Positions 44,633-53,439 of a stretch of 64,000 nucleotides of DNA are shown here, piece after piece. The DNA is from Cyanobium sp. FACHB-13342 (GTDB lineage Bacteria; Cyanobacteriota; Cyanobacteriia; PCC-6307; Cyanobiaceae). A program made the translations under genes and the position numbers. The notes under the pieces are model-generated. The model saw only the letters and a program-made list of their open reading frames with translations. It was not told the origin of the DNA and made no database searches. The stretch covers positions 32,892 through 96,891 of the forward strand of contig NZ_JACJRT010000015.1 in the NCBI RefSeq assembly GCF_014697415.1. Direction: 5' to 3'. Position 1 is the stretch's first letter; the number at the start of each line of letters is the position of its first letter.

Positions 44633-45856
44633 ATGGTGCTGGCGCTGCTGGACGCGCCCACCGGTCTGGCGGGCAACATGCTGCTGGCGGCCCTGCTGGA
44701 CCTCGGCTTGCCCGAGGAGCAGATCCATCGTCCCCTGGCGGCCCTGGGGCTGGCCGACGCCTACCGGTTGGAGCTGGAGGAACGCCGCAGCGGCGGCCTG
44801 CGCGGTTTGCACCTGACTGTGGTGAACCGGGAGCCCCAGCCTCCCCACCGCCACTGGGGTGAGCTGCGGGGCCAGCTGCAGGCGGCCCCCTGGGAGCCGG
44901 CGCTGAAGCAGCGGGTGCTGGGGGTGTTTGGCCTGCTGGCCCAGGCGGAGGCGGCGGTGCATGGCCACAGCCCCGAGCAAGTGCACTTCCACGAGGTGGG
45001 GGCCCTCGATGCCCTGGTGGACGTGGTGGGGGTGTGCGCCGGATTGCTGCACTTCGGCGTGGGGGAGCTGGTGTGCAGTCCGCCGCCGGCGGGCCATGGC
45101 GTGGTGGCCACGGCCCACGGCACCCTGCCCCTGCCGGCGCCTGCTGTGTTGGAGCTGGCCCGCCTGCGGGCGATTCCCCTGGCCTCAGCCGAGGGGTTCC
45201 CTCCGGGGGAACTCACCACCCCCACCGGCCTGGCCCTGGTGGCCTGCTGGGCCAGCCGCTTCGGTCACGCCCCCACCCATGTGCCACGCCAGGTGGGCGT
45301 GGGGCTGGGTTCGCGCCAGCTGGATCGCCCCAACCTGCTGCGCCTCACCCTGGCGGAGTCGCTCCTGGCTGAGCCCCAACCTGCCGAGGCCACCCAGGCC
45401 GACCTGCAACTCGAAACCGTGCTGATCCAGCAGGCCCAGATCGACGACGCCACCCCCGAAGACCTGGCCTTCCTGAGCGAGGAGCTGCGCCGGGCCGGTG
45501 CCCTGGAGGTGTTCAGTCAGTCGATCGCCATGAAGAAGGGTCGGGTGGCCCAGCTGCTCACGGCCCTGGTGGCCCCGGAGCAGGCCAGCGCCCTGCGGCA
45601 GGTGTGGTGGCTCCACAGCACCAGCCTGGGGGTGCGGGAGCAAGCGCAGAGTCGTTGGGTGCTGCCGCGCCGCAGCCTGGAGCTGGACACGCCCTTGGGG
45701 CCGGTGCGGATCAAGCAGGCCCGGCTGCCCGATGGCCGCTGGCGCAGCAAACCGGAACACGACGACCTGGTCGCCCTGGCGCGCCAGCACACACTGGGGA
45801 TCGATCAGGTGCGGGCCATCGTGCAGCACACCCTCGAGCACTCGTTCCAGCCGTGA
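44633..45856 (+). CDS. larC: LarC-like nickel insertion protein
   Basis: A 407-residue protein of the LarC/DUF111 family. In Lactobacillus LarC inserts nickel into the pincer cofactor of lactate racemase. Visible features are the N-terminal LDAPTGLAGNMLLAALLDLG, VHFHEVGALDALVDVVG and TTPTGLALV. The first Asp/Gly motif is slightly altered from the usual F-D-C-x-x-G-x-S-G-D form. No larA, larB or larE gene is in the window. The start lies right at the preceding stop. Confidence 0.88.
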   Translation: MVLALLDAPTGLAGNMLLAALLDLGLPEEQIHRPLAALGLADAYRLELEERRSGGLRGLHLTVVNREPQPPHRHWGELRGQLQAAPWEPALKQRVLGVFGLLAQAEAAVHGHSPEQVHFHEVGALDALVDVVGVCAGLLHFGVGELVCSPPPAGHGVVATAHGTLPLPAPAVLELARLRAIPLASAEGFPPGELTTPTGLALVACWASRFGHAPTHVPRQVGVGLGSRQLDRPNLLRLTLAESLLAEPQPAEATQADLQLETVLIQQAQIDDATPEDLAFLSEELRRAGALEVFSQSIAMKKGRVAQLLTALVAPEQASALRQVWWLHSTSLGVREQAQSRWVLPRRSLELDTPLGPVRIKQARLPDGRWRSKPEHDDLVALARQHTLGIDQVRAIVQHTLEHSFQP

Positions 45857-46869
45857 CCCTGCCGCCCGCGATCCAAGCCCTGCTCCAGCGCGTCCGGGGT
45901 GCGGTGGCGCCCCTGGCGGGCCGGCTGGCCGCACGGTTTGAGGCGCTGCCGCCCCTGCCCGGTGGCCTGAAGCTGTGGATCAGCCTGCTGAGCTTCGGCT
46001 TCCTGCTGGCCGCCCTGGTGGGCCATGGCCGCCAGTTGCTCCAGCTCAGCCTCGATGGCCAGGGCTGGCTCTGGCTGCTGCTGGGGGTGGGCGTGAGCTT
46101 GCTGAGCCTGGTGGCGAACGGGGTGGGCCTGGGGGTGGTGCTGCGCTGGCTGGGCCTGCGCCCCCACTGGCCGGAGCTGGTGCGGGCCTACCTCGCCACC
46201 AACCTGCGCAAGTATCTGCCCGGTGGCATCTGGCACCTGGCCAGCCGGGTGCAGCTGCTGCGCAGCGATCAGGCTCCGCTGGCGGCGCCCGCCTCTGGGG
46301 GGCTGGCCCTGGCGGCGGTGCTGCTCGATCCCCTGGTGGCGGCCGTGGCGGCCCTGGCGCTGGTGGTGGCCGGGGGCTGGCAACACGGTTTGGCGCTGCT
46401 CGCCGTGCTGCCCCTGGCCCTGCTCTGGCCCCGTTGGCTCCATCCCCTGCTGGTGCGGCTGGAGCGCCGCAAGGCCGCGGAGCTGGGGATGGAGAGCGAG
46501 GCCGCCGCGGCCCCGCCGATCCGCGGCTACCCCTGGCCGCCGCTGCTGGTGCAGCTGGCCTTTGTGTTGCTGCGTTTTGCGGGGTTTGCCTGCTGCGTGC
46601 AGGCCTTCGACCTCTCCTACAGCCTTGGCTGGGGCGGCTGGCTGGCGGGCTTCGCCGTGGCCTGGACCGCCGGCCTGGTGGTGCCTGGCGCCCCCGGCGG
46701 CCTGGGGGTGTTCGAGGCGGTGCTGCTGCTGCGCCTGGGCTTTGCCATCCCTGAGGCGCCGCTGCTGGCGATTGCGATCAGCTATCGCCTTGTGGTGACG
46801 CTGGCCGATCTGCTGGCGGCGCTCACGGCCCGGCTGGATCGGCCGCGCCCAAAGCCGCTGGTGGGATAG
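45853..46869 (+). CDS. YbhN/lysylphosphatidylglycerol synthase-like membrane protein
   Basis: A 338-residue integral membrane protein with about eight hydrophobic segments, belonging to the flippase-like UPF0104/LPG synthase TM family. Recognisable elements include YLATNLRKYLPGGIWHLASR and VVPGAPGGLGVFEAVLLLRLG. The GTG start overlaps the larC stop. No catalytic aminoacyl-transfer domain is attached, so lipid transport is more likely than lipid lysylation. Confidence 0.8.
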   Translation: MTLPPAIQALLQRVRGAVAPLAGRLAARFEALPPLPGGLKLWISLLSFGFLLAALVGHGRQLLQLSLDGQGWLWLLLGVGVSLLSLVANGVGLGVVLRWLGLRPHWPELVRAYLATNLRKYLPGGIWHLASRVQLLRSDQAPLAAPASGGLALAAVLLDPLVAAVAALALVVAGGWQHGLALLAVLPLALLWPRWLHPLLVRLERRKAAELGMESEAAAAPPIRGYPWPPLLVQLAFVLLRFAGFACCVQAFDLSYSLGWGGWLAGFAVAWTAGLVVPGAPGGLGVFEAVLLLRLGFAIPEAPLLAIAISYRLVVTLADLLAALTARLDRPRPKPLVG

Positions 46870-46879
46870 GGAGGACGCC

Positions 46880-47878
46880 TTGGGATTGCTGTTGGAGCCA
46901 TCGCTGGTGGAGCCCATGGCCCGTGGCCTGCTGGGGGGCATGTCCTGCAGCGGTGGCCCCACCGTGGAGCAGCAGCGCCTTCTGCAGGCGCTGCTCACCC
47001 ACCTCTGGGAGCGTCCAGAGCTGCGCGTTCCAGCCCTTCAGCCGATTGGCCCCGAGGAGCTCGCTGCCTCGCTTGAGGATCTCCCTTCGCGGCGGGTGGC
47101 TCATCTGTTGCAGATGACCCTTGAGTTTTGCCGCCATCCCCAGACGGATGCCCAGCTCGAACTAGGCCGGGCCTATGCGGCGGCGCTGGGGGTGAGCAGT
47201 GAGGCCCTGGAGGTGAGCCGCGATTGGTTGCTCCAAGGGGTCGACCAGGCAGCGGCGGATGTGGGCAGGATTTTCACCACGTTCCTGCCCTTGCGCAGTG
47301 AGCCGGGTCTGGCGAATTTTCAAGCCTCCGCGCACCAGCCAGAGCCAGAGCTGGTGGCCCGGATTGAGGGCTTTGCCCAGCTCCCGGAGGGCAGCCTGGG
47401 GCAGGCGTTGCTTGGTTATTACGAGCGCTTTGGCTTCCCAATTCCCGGGCGGGATGCCTGCGCCCTCAATCACCTCTACCTGGCCCACGACATGACTCAC
47501 GTGATTGCGGGGATTGCGGCGACCAGTGCCGGTGAGATCGCCCTCAGCGCCTTTCAGTGGGCCATGCAGGACAACCCCATCAATGAGAGTGCCCTCCTGG
47601 CCTCGTTGGTGACCCATGAGGCGGGTTTTGTGAGCGCCAATCCCACCCTGGCGCCGGATCACTCCAGCCTGAACAGCCCCTCCGCGGCCTATCTGCTGGC
47701 GTCTGAACTCAAGCGGGGCAGTGCCTGCAGCGCCGATTTTTCCCTGGTGGACCATTTCGCTCTGGCACCCTTGCCCTTAACGGAGGTGCGGCAGCAATTC
47801 AACGTGTGCCGGCCGCTCCAGCCCAGCCCGGTGGATCACCTGTTTTGGGGTGCCGAGACTTCAGCAGCAGCTCCCTGA
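46880..47878 (+). CDS. Coq4-like protein with helical N-terminal domain
   Basis: A 332-residue protein. The C-terminal half carries the Coq4 metal motif HD-x2-H-x11-E: His203, Asp204, His207 and Glu219, within LAHDMTHVIAG and AGEIALSAF. Coq4 is needed for ubiquinone synthesis in eukaryotes, and Coq4-like proteins with bound isoprenoid lipid are known from Nostoc. Residues about 30-120 are helical and look TerB-like. The TTG start at 46880 has a GGAGG ribosome site at 46870-46874; an ATG 12 codons on is the alternative. The role may involve plastoquinone or another prenyl lipid. Confidence 0.65.
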   Translation: MGLLLEPSLVEPMARGLLGGMSCSGGPTVEQQRLLQALLTHLWERPELRVPALQPIGPEELAASLEDLPSRRVAHLLQMTLEFCRHPQTDAQLELGRAYAAALGVSSEALEVSRDWLLQGVDQAAADVGRIFTTFLPLRSEPGLANFQASAHQPEPELVARIEGFAQLPEGSLGQALLGYYERFGFPIPGRDACALNHLYLAHDMTHVIAGIAATSAGEIALSAFQWAMQDNPINESALLASLVTHEAGFVSANPTLAPDHSSLNSPSAAYLLASELKRGSACSADFSLVDHFALAPLPLTEVRQQFNVCRPLQPSPVDHLFWGAETSAAAP

Positions 47879-48922
47879 AACTTGCATGCTTCCGGCTTCA
47901 CGGGAGCCGCCGCCCGTGAAGGGCAAGCTGCTGCCGCAGCCGGGGAACAGGCCGTAGTGGCGGCTGAAGTCGCCGATGAATGTGAAATGGGGCGCAAACC
48001 GGGTGGCCTGCAGCATCCGGAAGGTGTTGCCGCACACCGGAAACACCCGGCCGGTTTCGATGGCGTGGTGGCCGTCGAGGTCGAAGCGGTGGGGGTGGTG
48101 GGGGATCGTGCCGAGGTAGATCACCGCCTGGCCGTGGTCTTCGCAGGCATCCTCCAGTTCGGCGATGTGGAAGAGGCGATAGGTGGCCGAGTAGAAGCGG
48201 GCTTCGCCCACCAGGGGCGCTAGCGCCGGTTCCGTGATCCGGATTTCCCGGTCGTTCACCAGCCGGGGGTCGGCGAAGCCGGCGCCCTTGGCGAGGCGCA
48301 GGAAGTCGTTCCAGTAGAGGGCGCCGCCCAGGCACTCGCCGTAGAGCACCGGATCGCGCCGCATGGCGTCCGGCAGGCGCCGATCCACGTAGACGTCCGA
48401 GAAATACAGCTCGCCGCCGGGCTTGAGCAGCCGCTTCACCCCCCGCAGCACCGCCGCCTTGTCGGTGGAGAGGTTGAGCACGCAATTGCTCACGATCACA
48501 TCGAAGCCGCCCGGCTCCAGGGGCAGCGCCTCGAGGGCTTCGATCGTGCCCTCCAGGAACGACACATTCCCGTAGCCGAACTGCTCGGCATGGAAGGCCA
48601 GGTGCTCGCGGGCCACCGCCAGCTGCTCCGCGGTCATGTCGACGCCCACCACCGAGCCGCTGGGCCCCACCAGCTGGGCCAGGGCGTAGACGTCGCGGCC
48701 CGTGCCGCAGCCCAGATCGAGGATGCGGCAGCCCTCCAGCAGGGGCGGGCACACCAGGCCGCAGCCGTAGTAGCGCGCCAGCACATCGGGGTGGATGCGA
48801 GCCAGCAGCGGCCGCAGCCAGTCCGGCACCGCGTCGGCATCGCAGCAGGCGCTGGTTTTGAGGTCGGCCGTGCCGGTGAGCTCCTGGCCGTAATAGGCCT
48901 GAACGGCGGCTTGGGTGGGCAT
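47861..48922 (-). CDS. arsM: arsenite methyltransferase
   Basis: A 353-residue SAM-dependent methyltransferase of the ArsM class, which methylates As(III) to less toxic or volatile forms. The SAM motif is ILDLGCGTGRDVYALA (about residues 67-82). Arsenic-binding cysteines are consistent with Cys26/27 (TSACCDAD), Cys54/58 (YYGCGLVC) and the Cys in VSNCVLNLS; the family motif GECLGGALYW follows. The C-terminus ends in a Cys-Cys pair. No arsR or arsB is adjacent. It overlaps the end of the Coq4-like gene by 18 bases. Confidence 0.9.
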   Translation of the reverse strand: MPTQAAVQAYYGQELTGTADLKTSACCDADAVPDWLRPLLARIHPDVLARYYGCGLVCPPLLEGCRILDLGCGTGRDVYALAQLVGPSGSVVGVDMTAEQLAVAREHLAFHAEQFGYGNVSFLEGTIEALEALPLEPGGFDVIVSNCVLNLSTDKAAVLRGVKRLLKPGGELYFSDVYVDRRLPDAMRRDPVLYGECLGGALYWNDFLRLAKGAGFADPRLVNDREIRITEPALAPLVGEARFYSATYRLFHIAELEDACEDHGQAVIYLGTIPHHPHRFDLDGHHAIETGRVFPVCGNTFRMLQATRFAPHFTFIGDFSRHYGLFPGCGSSLPFTGGGSREAGSMQVSGSCC

Positions 48923-48949
48923 GGCGGCGCGCGGCCTGGAGAGATGGGT

Positions 48950-49444
48950 TCAGTTTGCCTTTGGCGGCGCAGGCACGGCGGCCGTGCAGGCGCGATCCAG
49001 GGTCTGGAGGTAGCGATCTAGGGGTTCGCGGGCCATCAGGCGGGCCTCCGCCTCCCTCGGCCATTGGTCGGGGCGATAGAGCAGCTGCAGCTCGCGGCGA
49101 TCCCGTCGCCCGAGCTGGTGCAGCAGGGCATCGCTGCCCAGCAGGGGGGTGCCGCGCAGGCAGAGCGACTGCACCGCATGCCAGCCCTCGTGCAGCAGGG
49201 TTTCCAGCTGGTTGCCCCTGGGGCACACCACCACCTCGCGCCGGCCGCGTACGTACAACCCGAACAGCTGGGGCTCGGCGCAGCGCGGATGCTCCCGGCG
49301 AATCACAAAACCCCGCTGCTCAAAGGCGGCGATCGCCTCCTGCAGGGCGTTCCCCCGGGCGAGGGCCGCCAGGGGCTGCAGGAGCACCACCCCCAGGAGG
49401 ATGGCGCCTAGCCCAGCTGCCGGCCGCCTGATGCGGCCTGTCAT
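48950..49444 (-). CDS. secreted protein with HExxH metallopeptidase motif
   Basis: A 164-residue protein with an N-terminal signal peptide (residues 1-30, LLGVVLLQPLAALA). A zinc-type motif HEGWH lies at residues 85-89, and cysteines at about 55, 74 and later could form disulfides. No third zinc ligand is obvious to me. The ATG overlaps the stop of the dehydrogenase gene upstream. It may be a small periplasmic or thylakoid-lumen peptidase; the family is not recognised. Confidence 0.7.
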   Translation of the reverse strand: MTGRIRRPAAGLGAILLGVVLLQPLAALARGNALQEAIAAFEQRGFVIRREHPRCAEPQLFGLYVRGRREVVVCPRGNQLETLLHEGWHAVQSLCLRGTPLLGSDALLHQLGRRDRRELQLLYRPDQWPREAEARLMAREPLDRYLQTLDRACTAAVPAPPKAN

Positions 49445-50361
49445 CCCCAGCTCCCGATTTCGCTCTCCAGCGCCTCCGCCAGGGCGGCCACCAACCGCTG
49501 GCGGGCCTGGCAGGAGGCCCAGCCGATGTGGGGCGTCAGGATCAAATTGGGCACGTCTTTGAGGGCATCCAGTTCGGCCCCGGGGGGCTCCTGATCCAGC
49601 ACGTCGAGGGCGGCCCCGGCCAAGGCCCCCCGCTGCAGGGCCTCCACCAGGGCGGGCAGCTCGATCAGGCCGCCCCGGCCCAGATTCACCAGCACTGCCG
49701 ACGGCTTCAACCAGCCCAGCCGCTCGGCATTGATCAGGCCCCGGGTGGCCGGGGTGAGCGGGGCGTGCAGGCTCACCACATCCGCCTGACGCAGGGCTGC
49801 TTCCAGTTCCGATGCACTGCTGCCGCTGGTGATCGGCCGCACGGCCATCCCGAAGGCCTCGGCCACGGCCGCCACGCCCCGGCCGATGGTGCCCGCCCCC
49901 ACCACGGTGAGGGTGCGGCCCGCCAGCTCCTCGAATTCCGGCTCCACCAGGGCAAACACCGGGCTGCGTTGCCAGGCGCCGTCGCGCACCTGGCGCCGCC
50001 GGGTGGTGAGATCGCAGACGAGCTCGAGGATCAGGGCCCAGGTCACCTGCACCACCGAGGCGGTGCTGTAGCGCCCCGCGTTGCGCACGGCGATGCCCAG
50101 CTCCCGGCAGGCTTCGCTGTCGATCTGGTCGGTGCCGGTGCTGGCGGCGCAGATCAGGCGCAACTGCGGCAGTTGGCGCAGCAACTCCCCATCCAGCCGG
50201 ATCTTGTTGGTGATGGCGATCTCGGCCCCTTGCAGGCGCTCCAGCCTCTGCTCCGCGGCCGTGCTTGGCCAGCAGACCAGCTCGGCGTGCTGCTCCAGCG
50301 GCGACAGGTCCACCGGGCCCAGGCTGAGGGCGTCCAGAAACACGGCCCGCGGTTTGGTCAT
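49441..50361 (-). CDS. D-2-hydroxyacid dehydrogenase (NAD-dependent)
   Basis: A 306-residue D-isomer-specific 2-hydroxyacid dehydrogenase. The dinucleotide motif is VVGAGTIGRG (about residues 148-157), the substrate Arg lies in VNLGRGGLIE, the Glu in the QEPPG region, and the catalytic His in TPHIGW. Glycerate/hydroxypyruvate reductase is the likeliest activity by overall pattern, which would fit photorespiration together with glcD. The ATG at 50361 was chosen over an upstream ATG because the family N-terminus starts there. Confidence 0.88.
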   Translation of the reverse strand: MTKPRAVFLDALSLGPVDLSPLEQHAELVCWPSTAAEQRLERLQGAEIAITNKIRLDGELLRQLPQLRLICAASTGTDQIDSEACRELGIAVRNAGRYSTASVVQVTWALILELVCDLTTRRRQVRDGAWQRSPVFALVEPEFEELAGRTLTVVGAGTIGRGVAAVAEAFGMAVRPITSGSSASELEAALRQADVVSLHAPLTPATRGLINAERLGWLKPSAVLVNLGRGGLIELPALVEALQRGALAGAALDVLDQEPPGAELDALKDVPNLILTPHIGWASCQARQRLVAALAEALESEIGSWG

Positions 50362-50411
50362 GGCGCCTCTTCGCAACTGTGCCTATTGTTGAGAAGCCCA
50401 GGGATGCAGCG

Positions 50412-50852
50412 GTGCCCGCCCAACCCAGCTTGCGCACCAGCCTGCACGATCGTGGTCAGCGGCTCACGCCCCAGCGGCAGCGGGTGCTGGCCCTGTTTGA
50501 GCGCATTGGCGAGGGCAGCCATCTCAGTGCCGAAGAGGTGCACCAGCGCCTGCTGCGCAGCGAGGAGCGGGTGTCGCTGGCCACGGTGTACCGCACCCTG
50601 CGGCTGCTCAGCTCGATGGGCCTGCTCCAGGAGCTCGAGCTGCCCGAGGGCGGCCGCCGTTTTGAGCTGGCCAGCGATGCCCACCGCGACCACCACCATC
50701 TGGTGTGTGTGCGCTGCGGTCGCACGGAGGAATTCGAAACCCCGGCGGTGCTCCAGGCCGGGGAGCAGGCCGCGGGCCATCACGGTTTCCGCCTGTTGGA
50801 ATGCGTGCTCAATGTGCGCGCCCTCTGCCCCGGGTGCGCGGCGGCGGAATAG
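50412..50852 (+). CDS. Fur-family transcriptional regulator
   Basis: A 146-residue metal-dependent repressor. The winged helix contains LTPQRQRVLALF and the recognition region SLATVYRTLRLL. The dimer domain has the His-rich HRDHHHLVC and two CxxC pairs (CVRCG, CPGC) for structural zinc. Whether it is Fur, Zur or PerR cannot be decided from sequence alone. The GTG at 50412 fits the family length; an in-frame GTG at 50379 would add 11 residues. It diverges from the dehydrogenase gene with about 50 bases between. Confidence 0.9.
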   Translation: MPAQPSLRTSLHDRGQRLTPQRQRVLALFERIGEGSHLSAEEVHQRLLRSEERVSLATVYRTLRLLSSMGLLQELELPEGGRRFELASDAHRDHHHLVCVRCGRTEEFETPAVLQAGEQAAGHHGFRLLECVLNVRALCPGCAAAE

Positions 50853-50943
50853 GGGCTCGCGCAGGTTTTTGCAAAAGCGCCAGCTCCGCTGTCGGCACCC
50901 GGAACGCTCCTTAGCGTGAGCCCGTGGGATCGCCTCGCACGCG

Positions 50944-51567
50944 ATGGCTCGCGTCATGTCTGAATCACCCGCTCGCGGCAGTGGCCTGCCCTCGCCCCGG
51001 CTGCATCCCAGTCGGATTCTCGGCGCGGTGGTGGGCGCGGCCCTGGCCTTTCTGCTCACCTGGCGGCTGCCCCTGGTGCCCTCGGCCGTGCTCAGCGCCA
51101 TCGGCTTAGCGGCGGGCGCCAGCCTCAGCGGCCGGCCCTGGCCTCCGCTCCGCTGGTGGGCCCTGCTCGGGGCGGTGGCCGGGGGGCTGCTCGGAACCGC
51201 CACCGTGATTGCTGGCCAGCTCCAGCAGCTGGACCCCCGCGGCGACTGGCCATCGCGGGCGGGTGTCGTGGCGGCGTTGGCATTGGCTGGCGCCGTCTCC
51301 GGCCGGCTGCTCAGCGGCGATGCCCACCGCAGCGATCGGCGCCATCCCCGCGACGTGTTGCGGTCGGCCAGCGCGCTCACCACGGGCCTCTTTGCCGTGC
51401 TTGTGACCGCGGCCTTTGTGCACTCCGGCCTCGACGTGGCGCGCACCTTCTCCAGTCGCCTCAGCGCTTCGCTCACGATCCTGGTGGCCTCGGTGACGGT
51501 GCCGGGCTGGCTGGTGCACCTTCTGTTCCGTCAGGTGCGGACACCGCAGGGAGCCAGCCATGCCTAG
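50944..51567 (+). CDS. membrane protein of unknown function (DUF1345-like)
   Basis: A 207-residue protein with about five hydrophobic segments (LLTWRLPLVPSAVLSAIGLAAG, ALLGAVAGGLLG and others) and a loop DAHRSDRRHPRDVLRSASAL. The pattern recalls DUF1345 proteins, but I am not certain. Starts at ATG 50944 or 50956. It overlaps the next small membrane-protein gene by eight bases, forming a three-gene set of small membrane proteins. Confidence 0.6.
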   Translation: MARVMSESPARGSGLPSPRLHPSRILGAVVGAALAFLLTWRLPLVPSAVLSAIGLAAGASLSGRPWPPLRWWALLGAVAGGLLGTATVIAGQLQQLDPRGDWPSRAGVVAALALAGAVSGRLLSGDAHRSDRRHPRDVLRSASALTTGLFAVLVTAAFVHSGLDVARTFSSRLSASLTILVASVTVPGWLVHLLFRQVRTPQGASHA

Positions 51568-51955
51568 TGCAGAGATGGCGTCGTTTCCCGGTCTCGAGCA
51601 GGGCCTGGCCCTCCTGGCCACCGCCTTGCGCACCGTGCTCGAGGCCCTGTCCCTGTGCACGGTGCTGCTGGGGCTGTTGGTCACCCTGCGTCAGGCCTGG
51701 CGGGCTTGGCGCCGGCGTGGGCGCGGCCCCGCCGGCTTCCGGGGGGTGCGGCTCACCTTCGGCAGCTGGTTGGCGATGGCCCTCGAATTCCAGCTCGGGG
51801 CCGACATCGTCGCCACCTCCACCTCCCCCACCGGCTCCCATCTGGTGCAGTTGGCGGTGGTGGCCGTGATCCGCACCCTGCTCAATGTCTTTCTGGCCCG
51901 GGATCTGGAGTCCGAGCAGGCTCAGCAGGCGTCTGTGCCGGAGGCTCGCCCGTGA
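51560..51955 (+). CDS. DUF1622 membrane protein
   Basis: A 131-residue protein with about three hydrophobic segments. The central FGSWLAMALEFQLGADIVATSTSP and the following AVIRTLLNVFLARDLE match the DUF1622 pattern, a small membrane protein family of unknown role. Its stop overlaps the GTG of the DUF202 gene. Confidence 0.85.
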   Translation: MPSAEMASFPGLEQGLALLATALRTVLEALSLCTVLLGLLVTLRQAWRAWRRRGRGPAGFRGVRLTFGSWLAMALEFQLGADIVATSTSPTGSHLVQLAVVAVIRTLLNVFLARDLESEQAQQASVPEARP

Positions 51956-52332
51956 ACCTCACCAACGAACTGGCCAAACAGCGCAACCGGGATGCGGCCG
52001 AGCGCACCCTGATGGCCTGGATTCGCACCTGCCTCTCCCTGATCAGCTTCGGCTTCGGCCTCGACAAGATCATTGCGGCCATTGATCGCGTTGCCGCCTC
52101 AGGAGACGTGCAGGCTCAGCGCGGCGTGCAGCTGGTGGCGGCGGGCTTCGTGATCACAGGCATCGTGGCGATGGTGGGGGCCACGGTCCAATACCGCCGC
52201 GAATTGCGCCGTCTGCACCAAAACGACTACGTCTACCGCGACAAGCCCCAGCTGGCGGCGGCCACGGCGGTGTTGATCACCTTGATCGGCGTGGTGGCCC
52301 TGCTGCTGGTGGCCTTTGGAGCAGGCCCCTAG
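51952..52332 (+). CDS. DUF202 (YidH-like) membrane protein
   Basis: A 126-residue protein with three membrane helices. The N-terminal AAERTLMAWIRTCLSLISFGFGLDKI is the DUF202/YidH signature. The start is a GTG overlapping the previous stop. No function is established for this family. Confidence 0.88.
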   Translation: MNLTNELAKQRNRDAAERTLMAWIRTCLSLISFGFGLDKIIAAIDRVAASGDVQAQRGVQLVAAGFVITGIVAMVGATVQYRRELRRLHQNDYVYRDKPQLAAATAVLITLIGVVALLLVAFGAGP

Positions 52333-52394
52333 CGGCTGGGTCGGCCCGTGCTCGCTTCAGAACGCTTCAGTCACCTGTTGTTCTTCCCGATGTG

Positions 52395-53261
52395 ATGGCT
52401 CCGTCTCCCTCTCTCCTGGTTCAGGCGACGCTGTTCATGGTCATGTTCGCCCTCGGGGTGGGCCTACCTCTGGACGGTTTTCGGCGCTGGCAACAGGACC
52501 GGGCCCTGGTGCTGCGCGCCCTGCTCGGCACCTGCGTGCTGGTTCCCCTGGCGGCCCTGCTGCTCTTGCTCTGGCCCCCCACCCTGGCCCTCTCCCAGCC
52601 GGCCCGCTTCGCCATCTCCCTGATGGCCGTGTGTCCCAGTGCCCCCTTGCTGCTGCGCAAGGCGGGCAAGACCGGGGGGGATCGCGCCCTGGCGGCCCTG
52701 CTCCAGGTGGCGGCCGCCTTGGCAGCGATCCTCACGATCCCGCTGCTGGCGATCCTGTTCACCGACACCTTCGGGGTGGCCGGTTGGGCGATCCAGCCCC
52801 GCCATGTGGCCAGCCAGGTGGCCGTAGCCCAACTGTTGCCGCTCTTGCTTGGCCTGGTGCTGCGGCGCTTGGCTCCTGGCTGGGCCAGCCGGTTGGAAAG
52901 GCCCCTCGACCGGATCGCCAACGTTCTGCTGGTGGTGTTGGTGGTGCTGGTGCTCTGGAAGACGGCTCCGTTGCTGGTCACCTACGTGGGGGCCAATCTC
53001 GTGGCCTTGCCCGTGATGGCAGCCCTGGTGCTGGTCAGCCTGGCCCTCGGCTATGGGCTGGCCGACCCGGATCCCCGCCAGCGGGTCACCCTGGCCCTGG
53101 TCACCTCAATGCGCAATCCGGGTCTGGCGCTGCTGCTGGCGAGCACCTTCGCCCCCGGGGTGCCGGCCGTCAAATTGGGCATCCTGGTGTATCTGCTCAC
53201 CACCGTGCTGCTCTCGGTGCCCTTCCTGCGCTGGCAACAACGCACCCAAGGCCAGGCCTGA
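52395..53261 (+). CDS. bile acid:sodium symporter-like (BASS) transporter
   Basis: A 288-residue membrane protein with about nine hydrophobic segments, resembling the BASS family by its segments LFMVMFALGVGLPLDGF, ISLMAVCPSAPLLLRKAGK and SMRNPGLALLLA. BASS proteins move organic anions with sodium; cyanobacterial SbtA and BicA are unrelated. The ATG at 52395 is used; a GTG one codon earlier is in frame. Substrate unknown. Confidence 0.78.
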   Translation: MAPSPSLLVQATLFMVMFALGVGLPLDGFRRWQQDRALVLRALLGTCVLVPLAALLLLLWPPTLALSQPARFAISLMAVCPSAPLLLRKAGKTGGDRALAALLQVAAALAAILTIPLLAILFTDTFGVAGWAIQPRHVASQVAVAQLLPLLLGLVLRRLAPGWASRLERPLDRIANVLLVVLVVLVLWKTAPLLVTYVGANLVALPVMAALVLVSLALGYGLADPDPRQRVTLALVTSMRNPGLALLLASTFAPGVPAVKLGILVYLLTTVLLSVPFLRWQQRTQGQA

Positions 53262-53439
53262 ACTATCTACCCCCCCTAGGAGTTTGCAGTTTGCGCTGAA
53301 TTGATCCCTTTGCGCTTGTGTTTTGGCGCTTCAAGTTGGGTGTAAAGAAGTGCATGAATGTCCAGTCATCATGGCCATTCATTTCCATCCTTTGAGCAGG
53401 CATCCTTGCCCCCTCGCGTCGCGCTCTCTCTCTCCTCCC
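53262..53439. promoter_or_regulatory. sulfatase upstream region with inverted repeat
   Basis: This 178-base leader is visibly richer in A/T than its surroundings. It contains the inverted repeat ATGAATG (53354-53360) / CATTCAT (53376-53382) with a 15-base gap, about 57 bases before the sulfatase start. This may be an operator controlling the sulfatase-FGE pair. No clear promoter hexamers are visible. Confidence 0.4.
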
